A stretch of 64,000 nucleotides of DNA, taken from positions 4,836,001 through 4,900,000 of the forward strand of contig OY720098.1 in NCBI GenBank assembly GCA_963082875.1, in the 5' to 3' direction. Position numbers and translations under genes: made by a program. The DNA is from Corella eumyota (taxonomy: Eukaryota > Chordata > Ascidiacea > Phlebobranchia > Corellidae). The notes under the pieces are model-generated. The model saw nothing but the letters and a program-made list of their open reading frames with translations. It was not told where the DNA came from and searched no databases. Shown in pieces: positions 1-12,069 of this stretch. The number at the start of each line of letters is the position of its first letter. Within the stretch, counting starts at the first letter, position 1.

Positions 1-118
1 ATAAATGTAATGGATACACTAAAATATTTAATAATATTAAGTGCTTGTATTTTCTAAACTGTGATTTTTTGTAATTATTAAAATATATATTTTTACAGTT
101 TAAATTATTTTTTAATAA

Positions 119-262
<144 letters not shown>

Positions 263-1931
263 AACAACCTTTTTTTTGTGGTTGGTTTGTCTATACTCGG
301 TAGAACATTTAAACTGTTGCGAATTTTGCAACTTTCAACATGTTTAAATAATTTTCTATTAAGACAACTTCTGACAGATGTTATTATGTTCTTTGACAGC
401 ATGTCAGGGCTCTTTTTTAAAAATGTCAAATTTATCTGATACAACTAACACTTTAATACTGTCGGAAAGTTAACAATATTGCTGCATTTTTGTAAAGACA
501 AACACTGCCAAACCAGTCTCTGTTTATGAAAAATCACGTTTAAAGGAGTTTTAACCAAACAATTCTTGTTTGAACAATATTTTGAAAAAACTAAATACGT
601 TTTTTAGCTATTTTTGTTATACCGATTTCTTGTTATTACTTAGCTTATGATGAACGTCATTGTAAATAAATAAAACGAAAAGATTTGAAAATTTCAATGC
701 ATTGTCAATATATCAGTAAATTCTTTTTTAATTGTTTAACATTAAAATAACAAAATTTTGATTTTTTTGAAGTCCTCAGTCGTTTCTTAGATATTTAAGT
801 TGGAGAATTGGCTAACTTAAGTTAAAAAGGCTTCTACGTTTTAAAATTTATAAATAAATCACAACACACCGAAAAATCTAAAAAACGGATTCTTTAAAGA
901 CAAAATTATCTGTTAAAAAACATTAACTGCAACGTAATCAGTTAGTAAAGTTACAAAAGTGTTTGACATACCCACCTGTGTGTTATTATTCCAGTAATAT
1001 ATAATTAACTACTACTCCCCCCAGGTGTTCTTTATCGTCCATTTTTTGTTATTTAAAAAGATCAATTAAAACGGAGTGCTTTTAATGTAGTTTTGAGATA
1101 AAGAAACAGACTTCATGTGTTTATTACATGCCAGTCAAAAAAATTTATTTAATTGGACAAAACTTTAAAAATAATCAAACGGTTTATTCTTTACAAATTG
1201 AAGCCCAATATAGCATTAATTTAAATAAAGTTCGCGGTCACGTTGTCATGCATCAGCTTAAAACGTTTAAACTTGTTAAAAAGGCCACTTCTAAAACGCG
1301 GTTTAGAGGTTATTTATCTTAAGGTCAGTTTAGAAATCAACGTGAAGTTTCAAATATCTTTGATGTTGAGTCTCCAACAAACGCTATTATAACCAGCAAT
1401 ATAAACCTGGAAACTGCATTAATACAAAAATTAGTCAGTTAAACAGCAAGCAACCAAATTCGCTATACTTAAAATAATGCAATTGTTGTAAGCATGATAT
1501 TTATTTTTGTTTTAGAGTTAGAAAGCAATAATATACCAATCATGTTTATTATGAAATTCTATCTTAACAATGACGCAAATATATATACAAAGGTGTATTA
1601 GAGTCTTAAGATTTAGTTAAGTAGCTTTCAAGAGTAAACGTTTAAATAGAGTAAACAATTTGTATTCGTTGCATTTGTTCGTTGTTGTTCACACCCAACG
1701 GTTGATTCAAAATTAGAAAGTTAGTTTCAGTGAAACTGCAAAACGCGCTCTAAAATTTATTTGACATTTAAATTGAAAGGCTTATATGCAGTTTCACAAC
1801 AGAACAGTTAATAATTGAACTCATACAAGTTTTTAGTTAATAATCAGATCTTGAAACTTAATATTAATATTTTAGCAGATTTTTTTTAAATTTATAAAAA
1901 AGACGAAAAATTAAAAGTAAAATCTTACATA
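263..1931. other. 3' UTR of HP1 gene and intergenic DNA
   Basis: AT-rich DNA between the HP1 stop codon and the trefoil gene. It holds AATAAA candidates near 665 and a 64-codon ATG ORF at 1128-1322 on the plus strand, basic and without a recognisable domain, which I do not call a gene. The right part should contain the trefoil gene promoter and 5' UTR. No RNA gene was recognised. Confidence 0.5.
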
Positions 1932-4900
1932 ATGAGAAATTTCAAGACATTTCTATTATCTGTAGTAGTTTTATATTTTCTTGTCCAAGGTAAATTATCA
2001 TACATTTTAACTACTTTGAATGTTATATTAAAGTTTACTTTATGTAAAAATAAAAATTTTTTTATTTTAGGTTGCGAATCAAGGATAACATGGAAAGTTC
2101 CAAAAAGTCTACGAGCCGATTGGCTGCAGGTTAAATTTAAAAATCGTCGTAGAATAGTGTTTGAAGAAGAAATTGAGCCTGAAACAGAACTTACGAACGT
2201 TAAAAAATCCTGTCCTGCCGAATGCTCAACTACGACACAATTTCGCACAAGGTCAGTAAATTAGTAACATATAAAATTCAAACAGTCAGTTACGAATTTA
2301 ATTTTGTACAATAAGTTAATTAAAATTTGTTTTATATATGTAGCTGTTCGTACAGAGGAAGTATTGAACGAAAATGTATTGCTAAAGGTTGTTGCTGGGA
2401 TAAAAACGAATCCAATCATACCAAAAGATGTTTTAAAAAAGATGGTAGGATTTAAAAGCAACATAACCAAGTAACTTTCACTGTTACTTGTAATTTACCA
2501 ACTTTTCTTATTTAGAGAGCCTGTGTGACTCTACATCATCATGTTCGTCAGTATTACCAATGTATCGAACCAGCTGTACTGCGCTAAATGATCAACAAAA
2601 GAGATTGAAATATGAAAGTTTTTGCGTTAAAGCAGGGTGTTGTTGGGACAATAATGTTAATGATTTTCCCCGTTGCTTTAATAAACGTAAGTTTTTAAGA
2701 TATTGTATTATTTAAAATCAAAAAATTTAAATATAAATAATGATACGTTGGAGTTATAAAATTTTAATACTTTTAAGATAATCACAGAATGTATACCGTA
2801 TATTTAACAGATCTTTATTAGATATAAAGTATTGTCATCAAAACAGGGCCACTCCATAAATCAACGTTTATCGGCAATTTTGACATAAGTGTTGTGATTT
2901 CTTCATTTTTCTTTTTGCCTGAGGGTATAATAATAGCATGCAAATGACGACATATAAATCCTACTTTCTCAAAAAATACTTTTCTGTCTGGCCCTAATTG
3001 CTATCTGTTGTAATAAACTAATTTAAAGCATTGTCACATATAATAAATTTTAATTCTTTTGTGATAGAATTAAAGAAAACTTCGAATTATCAATGTGACC
3101 TCATTTTTTCCGAAAATCGTGTGCAATGTGGTAACCCAGGAATCGACAGAAATACATGTACCGAAATGCTGGGCTGCTGTTTCGAGGAAAAAAAGAAAAC
3201 TACATTTTGTTACTATAGCAACAAAACCACATCTCCAGAAAATGTAATTAAATAAAACAAATAATATTGTATTATTTCCCTTGTTCTATTTAAACTACTC
3301 ACTAATTAACAATATGTAATTTTAGAACGTTGAAATAACGACCACGCCGATGCCACACTCAACCCCAAGGCCCACACGAGTTATAAACGTTATAGTAAGA
3401 AAGCCAAACAAAAACGAAGATAAAGTAGAAATACAGCAAACAACAACGACGGCAGTTTATGCAACAGTTAACAATACCTCAGAAGAAAATCAAGGTAGTG
3501 GCCAAGAATTTTTTACTACAACTTTTGCAACAAATCCAATAGTCGCCACACAAACTACTGGTGCACTGTCTACAATAATGATGGACACAACTTTGAATCA
3601 AAATAACACTTTGGTAACAACTCGGGAGGCTGGAAGTTTAAGCATTCAAGATATTACATTATCTACACCAACTAGTACGGAGGCCATCTCATTAACTACA
3701 TCTTTACAATCTAATTCAAGACCAACTCCTCAAATGGATGAAGAATATTATACGAGAGAAGCTCCAGAAATCGTTTCCACAGCAAGTACCACAACCGATT
3801 CAAAACAAACCACATCGGTTTTGTCAACGGAGAAGTTAGCAGTAACAAGTCAAGTGCTAGAAACACAACCACCAAGCACAACTTTATCTTTGTTTGAAAA
3901 CAAACTTGTTGCAAAACCAATAAGATTTAAAGCCACATCAAATCCCTTAGTAATGTCTACGAATCGCAGACCAAAATTTAAATACTTTGAAGCAACAACA
4001 CAACAACAAGTCGTTATGCCCACTTTAAACAATTCAGCTAGGCCAACTCCAGATAAGGTAAATTGCTGTCATGTGCTTATTTTTATGTATTATCGTTAAA
4101 AAAGAGCATTATATTTTTTAACACGGGGTTTAATTTTTGTAGATGTTTATTCCCCCAACAACAAAACAACCCGGTTTAGATACATTGTTATGTATTTTGG
4201 GAAAGGGTAAATGGTGTTCGCTGACTTTGTTAAACAAAGAACTAGCATTAACTGATAATAAACCAAATGAAGTACTGGATTTACATAACCTTACAGATCC
4301 AATCCAAGAACCCGTTAGCAATCCAATTGTAATTCAAAGTCCAAGCACTATTCAGTTATTAAATCAAGTACGGACCCTGCTAAAAATTAGTAGTGTTATT
4401 GACGCTAGCTCCTAACATGATGTAAAATATGAATAACATTTTTACCATCAAATTGGCGTAAAAAGCAATGCTTGTTAGCCATTTTTTCAGTTTTGTGCCT
4501 TAAACTAATAATTGTGCATTAGAAGCATGTTACTTTATGTATGAACTTGATTTATATTTACATCACTTTTATTTAATACATCCTTCTTTGCATTGTTAAC
4601 ATTTGTTTTAAATAGTAATTTTTTTGTTTTTCGTTTTGTTTTTCATTTTTACTTTTTTGTTTTATATTATATTCTTTCTTGTACAATAAAGTTAACTTTA
4701 TTGAAAGCATGACTCTATCACACAACATCAAAATTATGGATCTCATAATTTTTATATCTATACATTAGATTAAAACGATCGCTATAAGTATTAAAAATAC
4801 TAAATTTTAGCCTCGAGATCTAAACTTAGAACAGCCTACATTAAATCCTACCCAACAAATCGCTCCTATTTTAAACGGATTTGGGGGCGAACCAGCAAAA

Positions 4901-6432
4901 CCACCACCCCCTGCCCCAGCACTGGAAAGTGAAGATAATGAAAATTTAGTGGCTCTTTGTGAAATTCAAGAAGAACTGGGTTTCTTTTCACAAAAAATGG
5001 AAGACATTTGTGGAATAATTTTATTTGTAAGTGTGTATTTACAAAATCAACAATTTATTATAAAAATCTTATAACAAAATATTCCACTTAGATATATACT
5101 AAACTTCCCAAAATCACCAATCTCACCCCAAGTAAAGCAATAAAACTAATGACCCCAACAGATCAAATCAAAAATCCCCTCGCAGGTAAATGTTAGAAAT
5201 GTGTGCTTTATTGAAATGTACAGGTTAAATACAAAAAAAACTTATCATTACTTTAACGCATACTATTTTGTTGATTTCAGGTGTTGCGTTGTCAGTAAAT
5301 GGATTAATTCCAAATTTGTATACACCAACTGGAAACACAATTCACGGTGAATTAAATTTTTTTTGTAAATCAGGTTTAGTCTGTTTACCAACTAGTGTTA
5401 CAAATATCCGCTCTACTTTTTTTTGACTCACAATCTAAACATAAAAAGCATAGCATTTAAAATTTTGATTCGTAGATGCACAATGTAAACGGGCAGCAAA
5501 AGCGGTCACTTCATACGATTTTTCCATGCCCTGTGTAACTAATATTAACAACCTTTACGGGCCACAGGACGAACAAAGTTGTTTGTTGGCAGGATGCTGT
5601 TGGATAATGTCATACGAAACATGTAAGATAAACAAATATTTGCAAATATGTATTGACAACCGTCCACGTGGAGTGTAATTCGATAGATAAATCTGTTTTC
5701 TTTTTAAAAATAGTCTCTTGCCTAAATTTTTTAGATCTTCAGGATATTTTAACATTACCCGAAGACCCCTTTGAAAAGTATCTGATTACACAAAATGCCG
5801 AATTATTCTCTAACGAACACCCAACGCAGTGCGTTAAACCTGTCTCAAAAGAATCACTTAAAATGCGTAAGTTTTTGACTTTTTAAACCAAGTAAATTTT
5901 TAATTTTTAACTATTCGATAATTGCTTTTATATGTTTTATGTAGTTTATGCAGTGTCGATGGCAAATAATCCAATATCACCAACCCCAGTGGTTCAAAGA
6001 AACATAAATATACAAGGTTTAAATTTTACCCTTTATACTTAAATTAAATAACTCTTGTGTCTAATAAAAATACGTTTTAATAAAATTAATGCGTTTGGAT
6101 TGAAACCTTACAAATTATCCCAAATCCAATTAAATAACCTTTATTTTGTAAAAGATAACCCGAACCAGAACAACTACTATACCCAAAAGTGTTTACTGCC
6201 CAAGAATGGTAATGTAGCATTGCTGGCGTGTGGATCCGAAATACCTTCGATGCAGGAATGTTACAGCAATAACTGTTGTTGGAATTCCAATATATCACCA
6301 TTCTGTTACGTTCCAAGTTAGTTTTTTTATTAATGAGCCCGAATGTATTACCCAAAGAGTCTTTTATTATTGGCTTGTCGTATATTAAATTTAGAACCTT
6401 TATTTTATTATTTTATTTTTTTAGCCGACTAG
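1932..6432 (+). CDS. Secreted multi-trefoil (P-domain) mucin-like protein, 15 exons, 853 aa
   Basis: Exons: 1932-1989, 2071-2251, 2344-2444, 2516-2686, 3068-3243, 3326-4057, 4143-4367, 4811-5026, 5092-5185, 5281-5346, 5476-5622, 5714-5866, 5945-6016, 6155-6316, 6425-6432. The first exon encodes a hydrophobic signal peptide ending near VQG-C. Trefoil domains, with the typical adjacent-Cys core (GCCWD, GCCWD, GCCF, GCCW, NCCW), lie in exons 3, 4, 5, 11 and 14. Exon 6 is a 244-codon Ser/Thr/Pro-rich, mucin-like segment likely to be O-glycosylated, and exon 8 has a Pro-rich stretch. No transmembrane segment follows, so secretion is inferred. Trefoil proteins act in mucus and epithelial or egg-coat layers in other animals; the exact role here is unknown. 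Reading through the exon 7 donor gives a stop at 4413-4415, a possible short isoform. Exon 12 has an alternative in-frame acceptor 21 nt downstream. Confidence 0.85.
4684..4703. terminator. Palindromic AATAAA element in trefoil-gene intron 7
   Basis: A perfect 20-bp palindrome, CAATAAAGTTAACTTTATTG, places AATAAA on both strands. It lies about 270 bp after the in-frame stop reached by intron 7 read-through, so it could be the poly(A) signal of a truncated isoform lacking trefoil domains 4 and 5. The palindrome is seen directly; the function is inferred. Confidence 0.4.
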
Positions 6433-7308
6433 CTTTAGTTGTTGATGTTTTGTGGTTAAATTTTCAAATTACAAAACACACACAACGGAGGATAAGGAAA
6501 CGCTACCTCTACTTACAGAATTTAATTCCAGCTAAACACAAGATATTAAACTTTTTTGAAAACTTTTTATATTTTTTGTATATATATCTTTTTTTTTTTT
6601 TGTTAAATGCTGTCAAATTATTTTTTGTCTTAAACGCAAGTCGCATATATAATATTTTTTATTACAAGAAAAAAAATTATATTGAAGACATAAAAATGTA
6701 TATTTCGCAAAATTGTGCCAACAACGCGTTTAGATTTCTTAAAAAATCGTTTGTTTAAATCTATAAACCAACCTAATGCCTAGTTGCTCGTTTAAGTTAT
6801 TTTGAAACACTAAAAAAAGTTTTGGATGTTTGCCGACGTCCCCGTTAGAGCAGATCATTATTGCAGTTATATGGTATGGTTGGTGAGGATATACATTACG
6901 TTACGCAAACAGATGCAAACCTATTTAGTAATTTTGTAATTAGAAAAAGCAAGTTAAAGTCTATGGCATAACAGATAAATTGTAACAAAAAATTTAAAAA
7001 ATAAAATAGATCAGCTGTTATAATTGCGGGTACCCTAAATTATCCTTTTAAAAAGGGTAAAGTACCTTTTCACACGTCACGTGTAATTTTATTTTAGTAA
7101 TTGAGGGAAGTTTAAAATCGTTAGTCCTGTTAATCAGTTAGTTTTATAGGCATTCTTTTTAAGCTTATTTTCAATAAAATAAAATCCAATTTATTAAAAA
7201 TATTTTTCGTTCTATAACAAATGTTTTATAAAAGTTTTAAAATGGCAGACAGGGCAAACAGGGATTATTTAAAATCTTTTAAATTTACAGAATTATAAAA
7301 AATACAAT
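6433..7308. other. Intergenic: trefoil 3' UTR and COLGALT promoter
   Basis: Holds the 3' UTR of the trefoil gene (an open frame runs on to about 6758 but looks like unconstrained AT-rich sequence) and the upstream region of the galactosyltransferase gene. An imperfect hairpin with GGTAC ends lies around 7029-7066, next to the E-box described separately. No other gene is visible. Confidence 0.5.
7071..7085. promoter_or_regulatory. E-box CACGTG within an inverted repeat, upstream of COLGALT
   Basis: The sequence CACACGTCACGTGTA contains a palindromic CACGTG E-box (7078-7083) and the inverted pair ACACGT/ACGTGT separated by one base. It sits about 225 bp before the galactosyltransferase start codon. 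Such E-boxes bind bHLH-zip factors (USF, MITF/TFE, Myc/Max) in animals. Its use as a promoter element is inferred. Confidence 0.35.
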
Positions 7309-10300
7309 ATGATAACAATAATATGGATTTTTATATATCTATTTTGGGCAAAGTGTAACCAGGTTCACAGTCAAGCCCATTCAACATTTGAAGAAAAATC
7401 TTTAGCTTATCAAAATGAATTGTTTCAATCTTTGGAAATGTCGGGTTTTGAACATGATTATGATTTGGAAGAACCGACCATATTTGTTGCATTATTTGTT
7501 AGAAATAAGGAGCATGCATTGCCTTATTTTTTAAATTTGTTGTATCAACAAAACTACCCGAAGAAAAGAATGTCACTTTGGTAAATTAATTGTTGATTGT
7601 ATTTTGTAATGTTAAGTTACTTCTATCTTTTAAAAAAAAAAATTAGTTAAATTTGAACCAAAGTAAAACTTTTTTTAAATTTATTTAGGATAGTAACAGA
7701 CCATAACAGCGACAATTCTTCTTCAGTATTAAAAAGATGGATAGAAATCGTATCGAAAGAATATCATAAAATAACCTTGGAAGAACCTGAATTTAATTGG
7801 TAATTTTGTTGTTTTTTATTTTTTTTTAATTATATATATATATACATTTAAACTCAAAAAAACATTATTTATAATCAAAATTTTATTTTAGTACACAACA
7901 GTATATTTTTTTATATAAAACACTTTGGTGGGCTCACCTTTTTAACTTGTATTGTTTTTAAGGTATTATGAGAACCAGAAATCAAATATGGATTGGACTG
8001 AGGAAAGATATTCAAGGCTACTTAAACTTCGCCAAGAAGCTTTGGATAAAGCAAGAGATAATTGGGCAGATTATATTTTGGTGAATAAAAAAATGGTTAT
8101 AATTCATTCGCTATTAGTTAACTTATAATGTTTTTGTTAAAATTACTGAAACACGGCTTGGTAGGTTCTAATTAAATTAAAGAGTTTTTTTTATTTTAAG
8201 TTTACTGATGTGGACAATTTTCTTATAAATCCATATACAATTTGGCAACTGATTTCAACTGACAAACTTGTTGTTGCCCCAGCTCTTACCACATTTAGTA
8301 GTTATTCTAATTTTTGGTGTGGACAAAGTGAACAGGTAATAGTTAAAAAGTGAGGCATTGTCAAGTTTACTTAACATTCTGTTTGCATTGACAAATAAGT
8401 GTGAAAATAAAAGCTGGTTATAAGCAAATACTTTGAATAATGCAGTAAATTAATTACCTACTATCTAGGTTAAGTAAATAACAGACATTCAGAAAAGTTT
8501 TTGGAAAGTTTTACAAAAATTCATCAGAAAGTTTTACCAAAATTCTTTTTAAAGGGATATTATGTACGCACAGAGGACTATTTTCCTATCAAAAAGCGTG
8601 AAAAACTTGGTACTTTTAAAGTTCCAATGATTCATTCCACTTTTCTTATTGATTTAACAAAGAAAAAGGCAAAAAACATTTTATTTTGGCCTATTCGCAA
8701 GGAATATAACTTAGTGATTGATGACATTATTGTATTTTCTATTAATGCCAAAGCAGCAGGTAACTTTAAAAGGACATTTTACTTCCACTTTACTACATCT
8801 TTAATGTTATTAAGTTGTCACCTGTTTTTTATTTAAGACCAATTTTTAATATTACAGGCATTGATCTTTATGTAGACAATCGTTTTGTGTACGGCTTTCT
8901 TCCAGTGCCGTTACAACCACATCAAACTTTGGTTGATGATATTGAAACTTTTATTCATTTGTTAATGGAAGTGATGAGTAAGAATTGCTAAATATATACA
9001 CTTGTAATATAAAGTATTAAAAGTTTGATGTTTATAGTAGCCTATAAGAATTTTTATTACTTTTAAAGCTGAACCACCAGTTGGAATTGGAATTGAAATT
9101 GAACCATTTAAATCTTTGGAAGTTGAATCAATAAAATCTAAACTAGGATTTGATGAGGTAAGTGAAAATCAACAACTTTCAGTCTATATTTTTATTTTGA
9201 TTGTCACTTTAATCGATATTTTGTTTTAGATTTACATGATCAATCTAGTTAGAAGAAAAGATCGGTTTTACAGAATGAAGAGGGTGTTGGATTTGCAAGG
9301 AATTGCATTCAAGCATTTTAAGGCAATAGATAGCAAGTAAACAACCTTACCAATATAAAAACGTTTATTTAAAGATTTTTATCATAAACTTATTTATATA
9401 TCCAGAAATCTAAATACAACTTACCTTAAAAAAATGGGGATTGATATGCTACCGGGTTTTATTGATCCGTATCACCCTAGAACACTGACAAGGGGTGAAA
9501 TAGGCTGTTTTCTATCACATTATTTTATATGGCAAGAGGTAAGAATGCTTAGTTTAATAGATAACAAATATATACAAAAATTTTGAAACCTTAATTATAA
9601 CATTTTTTTATTTTAGATGATGAAAAAAAATTATCAGCAAGTAATTGTATTGGAAGATGATGTGAGGTTTGAAAAGCATTTTAACAGACGACTTGAGATG
9701 GTAATGGATCAGGTCAATGATATTGATTTGGAGTGGGATCTTATGTATGTGTATATTAAATAATAAATTAATTGTTTTTACTTAAACTTTTTGTATTTAA
9801 TATATCTTACAGATTTCAAATTATGTTTTTAAAGTTCATTTTTAGTGTAATGCAGTTGACAATATATTGCAAAATTATTTTGAAACTGATATATTTATGT
9901 TCTAGTTATATTGGCCGAAAAAGAATGCAACTTAAGGAACCGGAATTGGAGGTAGAAGGTGCAAGTTTGTTGGTGGAAGCTGACTACTCTTTCTGGACTC
10001 TAGGTTATTTATTATCACAATCAGGTGCAGCTAAACTTTTAGCTGGGAAGCCTCTAGGCAAAATGGTACCAGTTGATGAATATTTGCCCATCATGTTTAA
10101 CAAACATCCAATGTAAATTTTGTTAGAGATATAATTTTTTAAAGTATGTAGTTTAGATTAAGTTATGATAACATTGATTTTTTTAATGTAATGAAAATTT
10201 ATAAGATTTCAAAATAAGTTTAAAATGAAACTTTTTGTAGTCAAACTTATATGGATAGTTATCCGGTTCGAAATCTAAAAGCATTTTCAACTGAACCTCT

Positions 10301-10485
10301 TTTAGTTTATCCGACACATTACACAGGTGAGTTTTTTTACTATTTTTATTACCCATACCATAAACACAGATTTTTACTTGTGACTTTTTTAATATTCAGG
10401 ACAAGAAAATTATTTCAGCGATACTGAAACTTCCTCAATTTGGGAGGATGTCAACAAAACCGAAACAGTGAAAACTGAACTTTAA
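7309..10485 (+). CDS. COLGALT1: Procollagen galactosyltransferase (GT25 family), 13 exons, 598 aa
   Basis: Transfers galactose from UDP-Gal to hydroxylysine of collagens in the ER (COLGALT1/2 and CERCAM family). Exons: 7309-7580, 7689-7799, 7963-8080, 8201-8335, 8555-8759, 8858-8977, 9069-9157, 9230-9336, 9406-9538, 9617-9744, 9906-10112, 10241-10326, 10400-10485. An N-terminal hydrophobic signal is followed by an N-terminal glycosyltransferase half ([16 protein letters not shown], and DVD in FTDVDNF) and the C-terminal GT25 half: [54 protein letters not shown] and [11 protein letters not shown]. The protein ends in KTEL, a KDEL-like ER-retrieval signal (human COLGALT1 ends RDEL). Length fits the family. 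The symbol is by family; this could equally be the single pro-orthologue of COLGALT1, COLGALT2 and CERCAM. The 3' end converges on the SLC35G-like gene. Confidence 0.95.
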
Positions 10486-10589
10486 AAATCCACTTTTTAG
10501 TTAATAATATAACAACAATGCAGTATTTTAACCCCTTTTTTACTTTTATATCCAATGTCTGAAGATTAACACTATTCTGTACTTTTGAC

Positions 10590-10606
10590 TTTTTATTTAA
10601 TAAAAT
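10590..10606. terminator. Back-to-back poly(A) signals shared by COLGALT and SLC35G genes
   Basis: TTTTTATTTAATAAAAT carries AATAAA on the plus strand (10599-10604, 114 bp after the COLGALT stop) and on the minus strand (10597-10592, 187 bp after the SLC35G stop). The two 3' UTRs would overlap by a few tens of bases. The identical 17-mer recurs at 26109-26125 between the other closely spaced convergent pair. Confidence 0.6.
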
Positions 10607-10783
10607 GTTTAAATATCTCTCGCTTATTTTCATGACTTCTTTAAGTATTCCACTGCTTATGCATGCTTTTTTATGCAAAATAAACCGAAACAATTTTTAC
10701 AAAGAATTTTTAATAATGATGACAGTGTATATTGCATAGGAGATAAACTAAATAACACATCAGGAAAACATCTATCAACTAAT

Positions 10784-12069
10784 CTATTTAGTTTTCCACC
10801 ATTTCTTTAACACTGTGATTATGCTTCCTCCTATAACAAACAAGGTTCCAAATGAGCTGGATAAAGATAATGAGTCATGGAAAATTAAAATTTGATATAT
10901 ATAGGCAATAACAATATCCAGTTGGCGTACAATGGAGACAGGACCAGCATTTTCGCTCTAAAAATAAAATAGGGAAAATTAGTTTTTATATTAATAGTAA
11001 TACCTTTTAAGAACTTAAAATACCTGAAATGCTTTTGTCAATAAAACTTGACCACATATTCCACAAATACCAACTAAAATACCATAAATCCAAGGCACAC
11101 TAGATGTTGGAAGAGGAAAACTCTTTTGAATCAACATCCACAATGAAGAAAAAGCTATTCCGAATAATGACAAATATATAATAGGAATTGTGTAATGAAC
11201 TTTCGAAATTAAACGTAAGCAAATAAAACTACCAGAAGCCAACATCGATCCCAATATTGCAGATGCTGTTCCTAATACTAGATTGTAATTCATTTCATTT
11301 GAATCAATTACTTCTAAAGAATTGGTGTAGTTAAAATTTGAATGGTTGGTACTATTTACAATGAAATTCATTGACATGCTTTCGTTTTTATTATTGTTCA
11401 ACAAAATGTTGATAATAAAAACTGGCTTTGTTATCAAAACCACACCTACAATAGAAATTAGTAAGGCAACAATTTCTACAAATCCACAAGGTTCCTTCAA
11501 AAAGATACATGCCAACAGTGTTGTATATATCGGTGAACTAAAAACTATTGCCGATGCATCACCAACTGGCATGTTTTGAAAAGCAAAAAAATAAAACAAC
11601 ATTGCTAGAGATCCACATATACCTCGCAAGGTTAGAAATACTCTTGTTTTCCATTGAAAACAGCTCCAGAAAGATAATCTAATAAATAAAAATTTGCAAA
11701 AATATAACTTACTTTGGTGCAAAAGAAATACATTTTTTAATGGTTTACTTCAACTTACCGATTTACTAGAACAATAACAAAGCAATAAATCAGCTGCACA
11801 AATGACCTTATAAAGGCAAGTTGTTGAGACTTTAAAGAATTTTTCGTAAGTTTTACAAGAGTGGATCCAGATGCGAAAAACAAGCAGGATACTGCAGCAT
11901 AAATATATGCTTTGTAATAGTGACATTTTTTTCCATTACTTTCGCTAGATGAAACTATAGTAGGATCATTTTCCTGTGAACCAATTGGATCTTGAACAAA
12001 ACTAATCTCTTCTGTTAATTCATTATCAGTATCTGATGTGGGTATTGCCTTATACCTAACAGCTGACAT
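10784..12069 (-). CDS. SLC35G1: SLC35G-like EamA (drug/metabolite) transporter, 3 exons, 379 aa
   Basis: Coding exons on the minus strand: 12069-11759, 11678-11024, 10957-10784. The cytosolic N-terminus (about 60 residues, acidic and polar) is followed by two EamA halves giving about ten membrane helices. The first half contains RSFVQL, LRGICGSLAMLFYFFAFQ and MPVGDASAIVFSSPIYTTLLACIFLKEP, here quoted in pieces because the segments are contiguous. The second half shows LVGICGICGQVLLTKAFQ and GPVSIVRQLDIVIAY, typical of SLC35G1-type proteins. A loop between the halves is rich in Asn with several NxS/T sequons. Human SLC35G1 is similar in length and has been linked to STIM1 binding and citrate export; substrate here is unknown. 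An acceptor (TTTTTAG) ends 2 nt before the ATG, and a matching donor at 12130 suggests a small 5' UTR intron. Confidence 0.85.

Noticed and set aside
1128-1322. 64-codon ORF, basic protein, in the intergenic region before the trefoil gene
   Set aside because: It has an ATG and a stop but no recognisable motif, splice context or neighbouring exon. Length is within chance expectation; not called as a gene.
3711-4032. Minus-strand ORFs over the mucin-like exon
   Set aside because: They are complementary-strand shadows of the Ser/Thr/Pro-rich plus-strand exon.
6276-6758. 160-codon open frame after the last trefoil exon
   Set aside because: The spliced model reaches a stop at 6430-6432. The long frame is Phe/Leu/Tyr/Lys-rich, as expected from AT-rich 3' UTR, and starts inside trefoil exon 14 in another frame.
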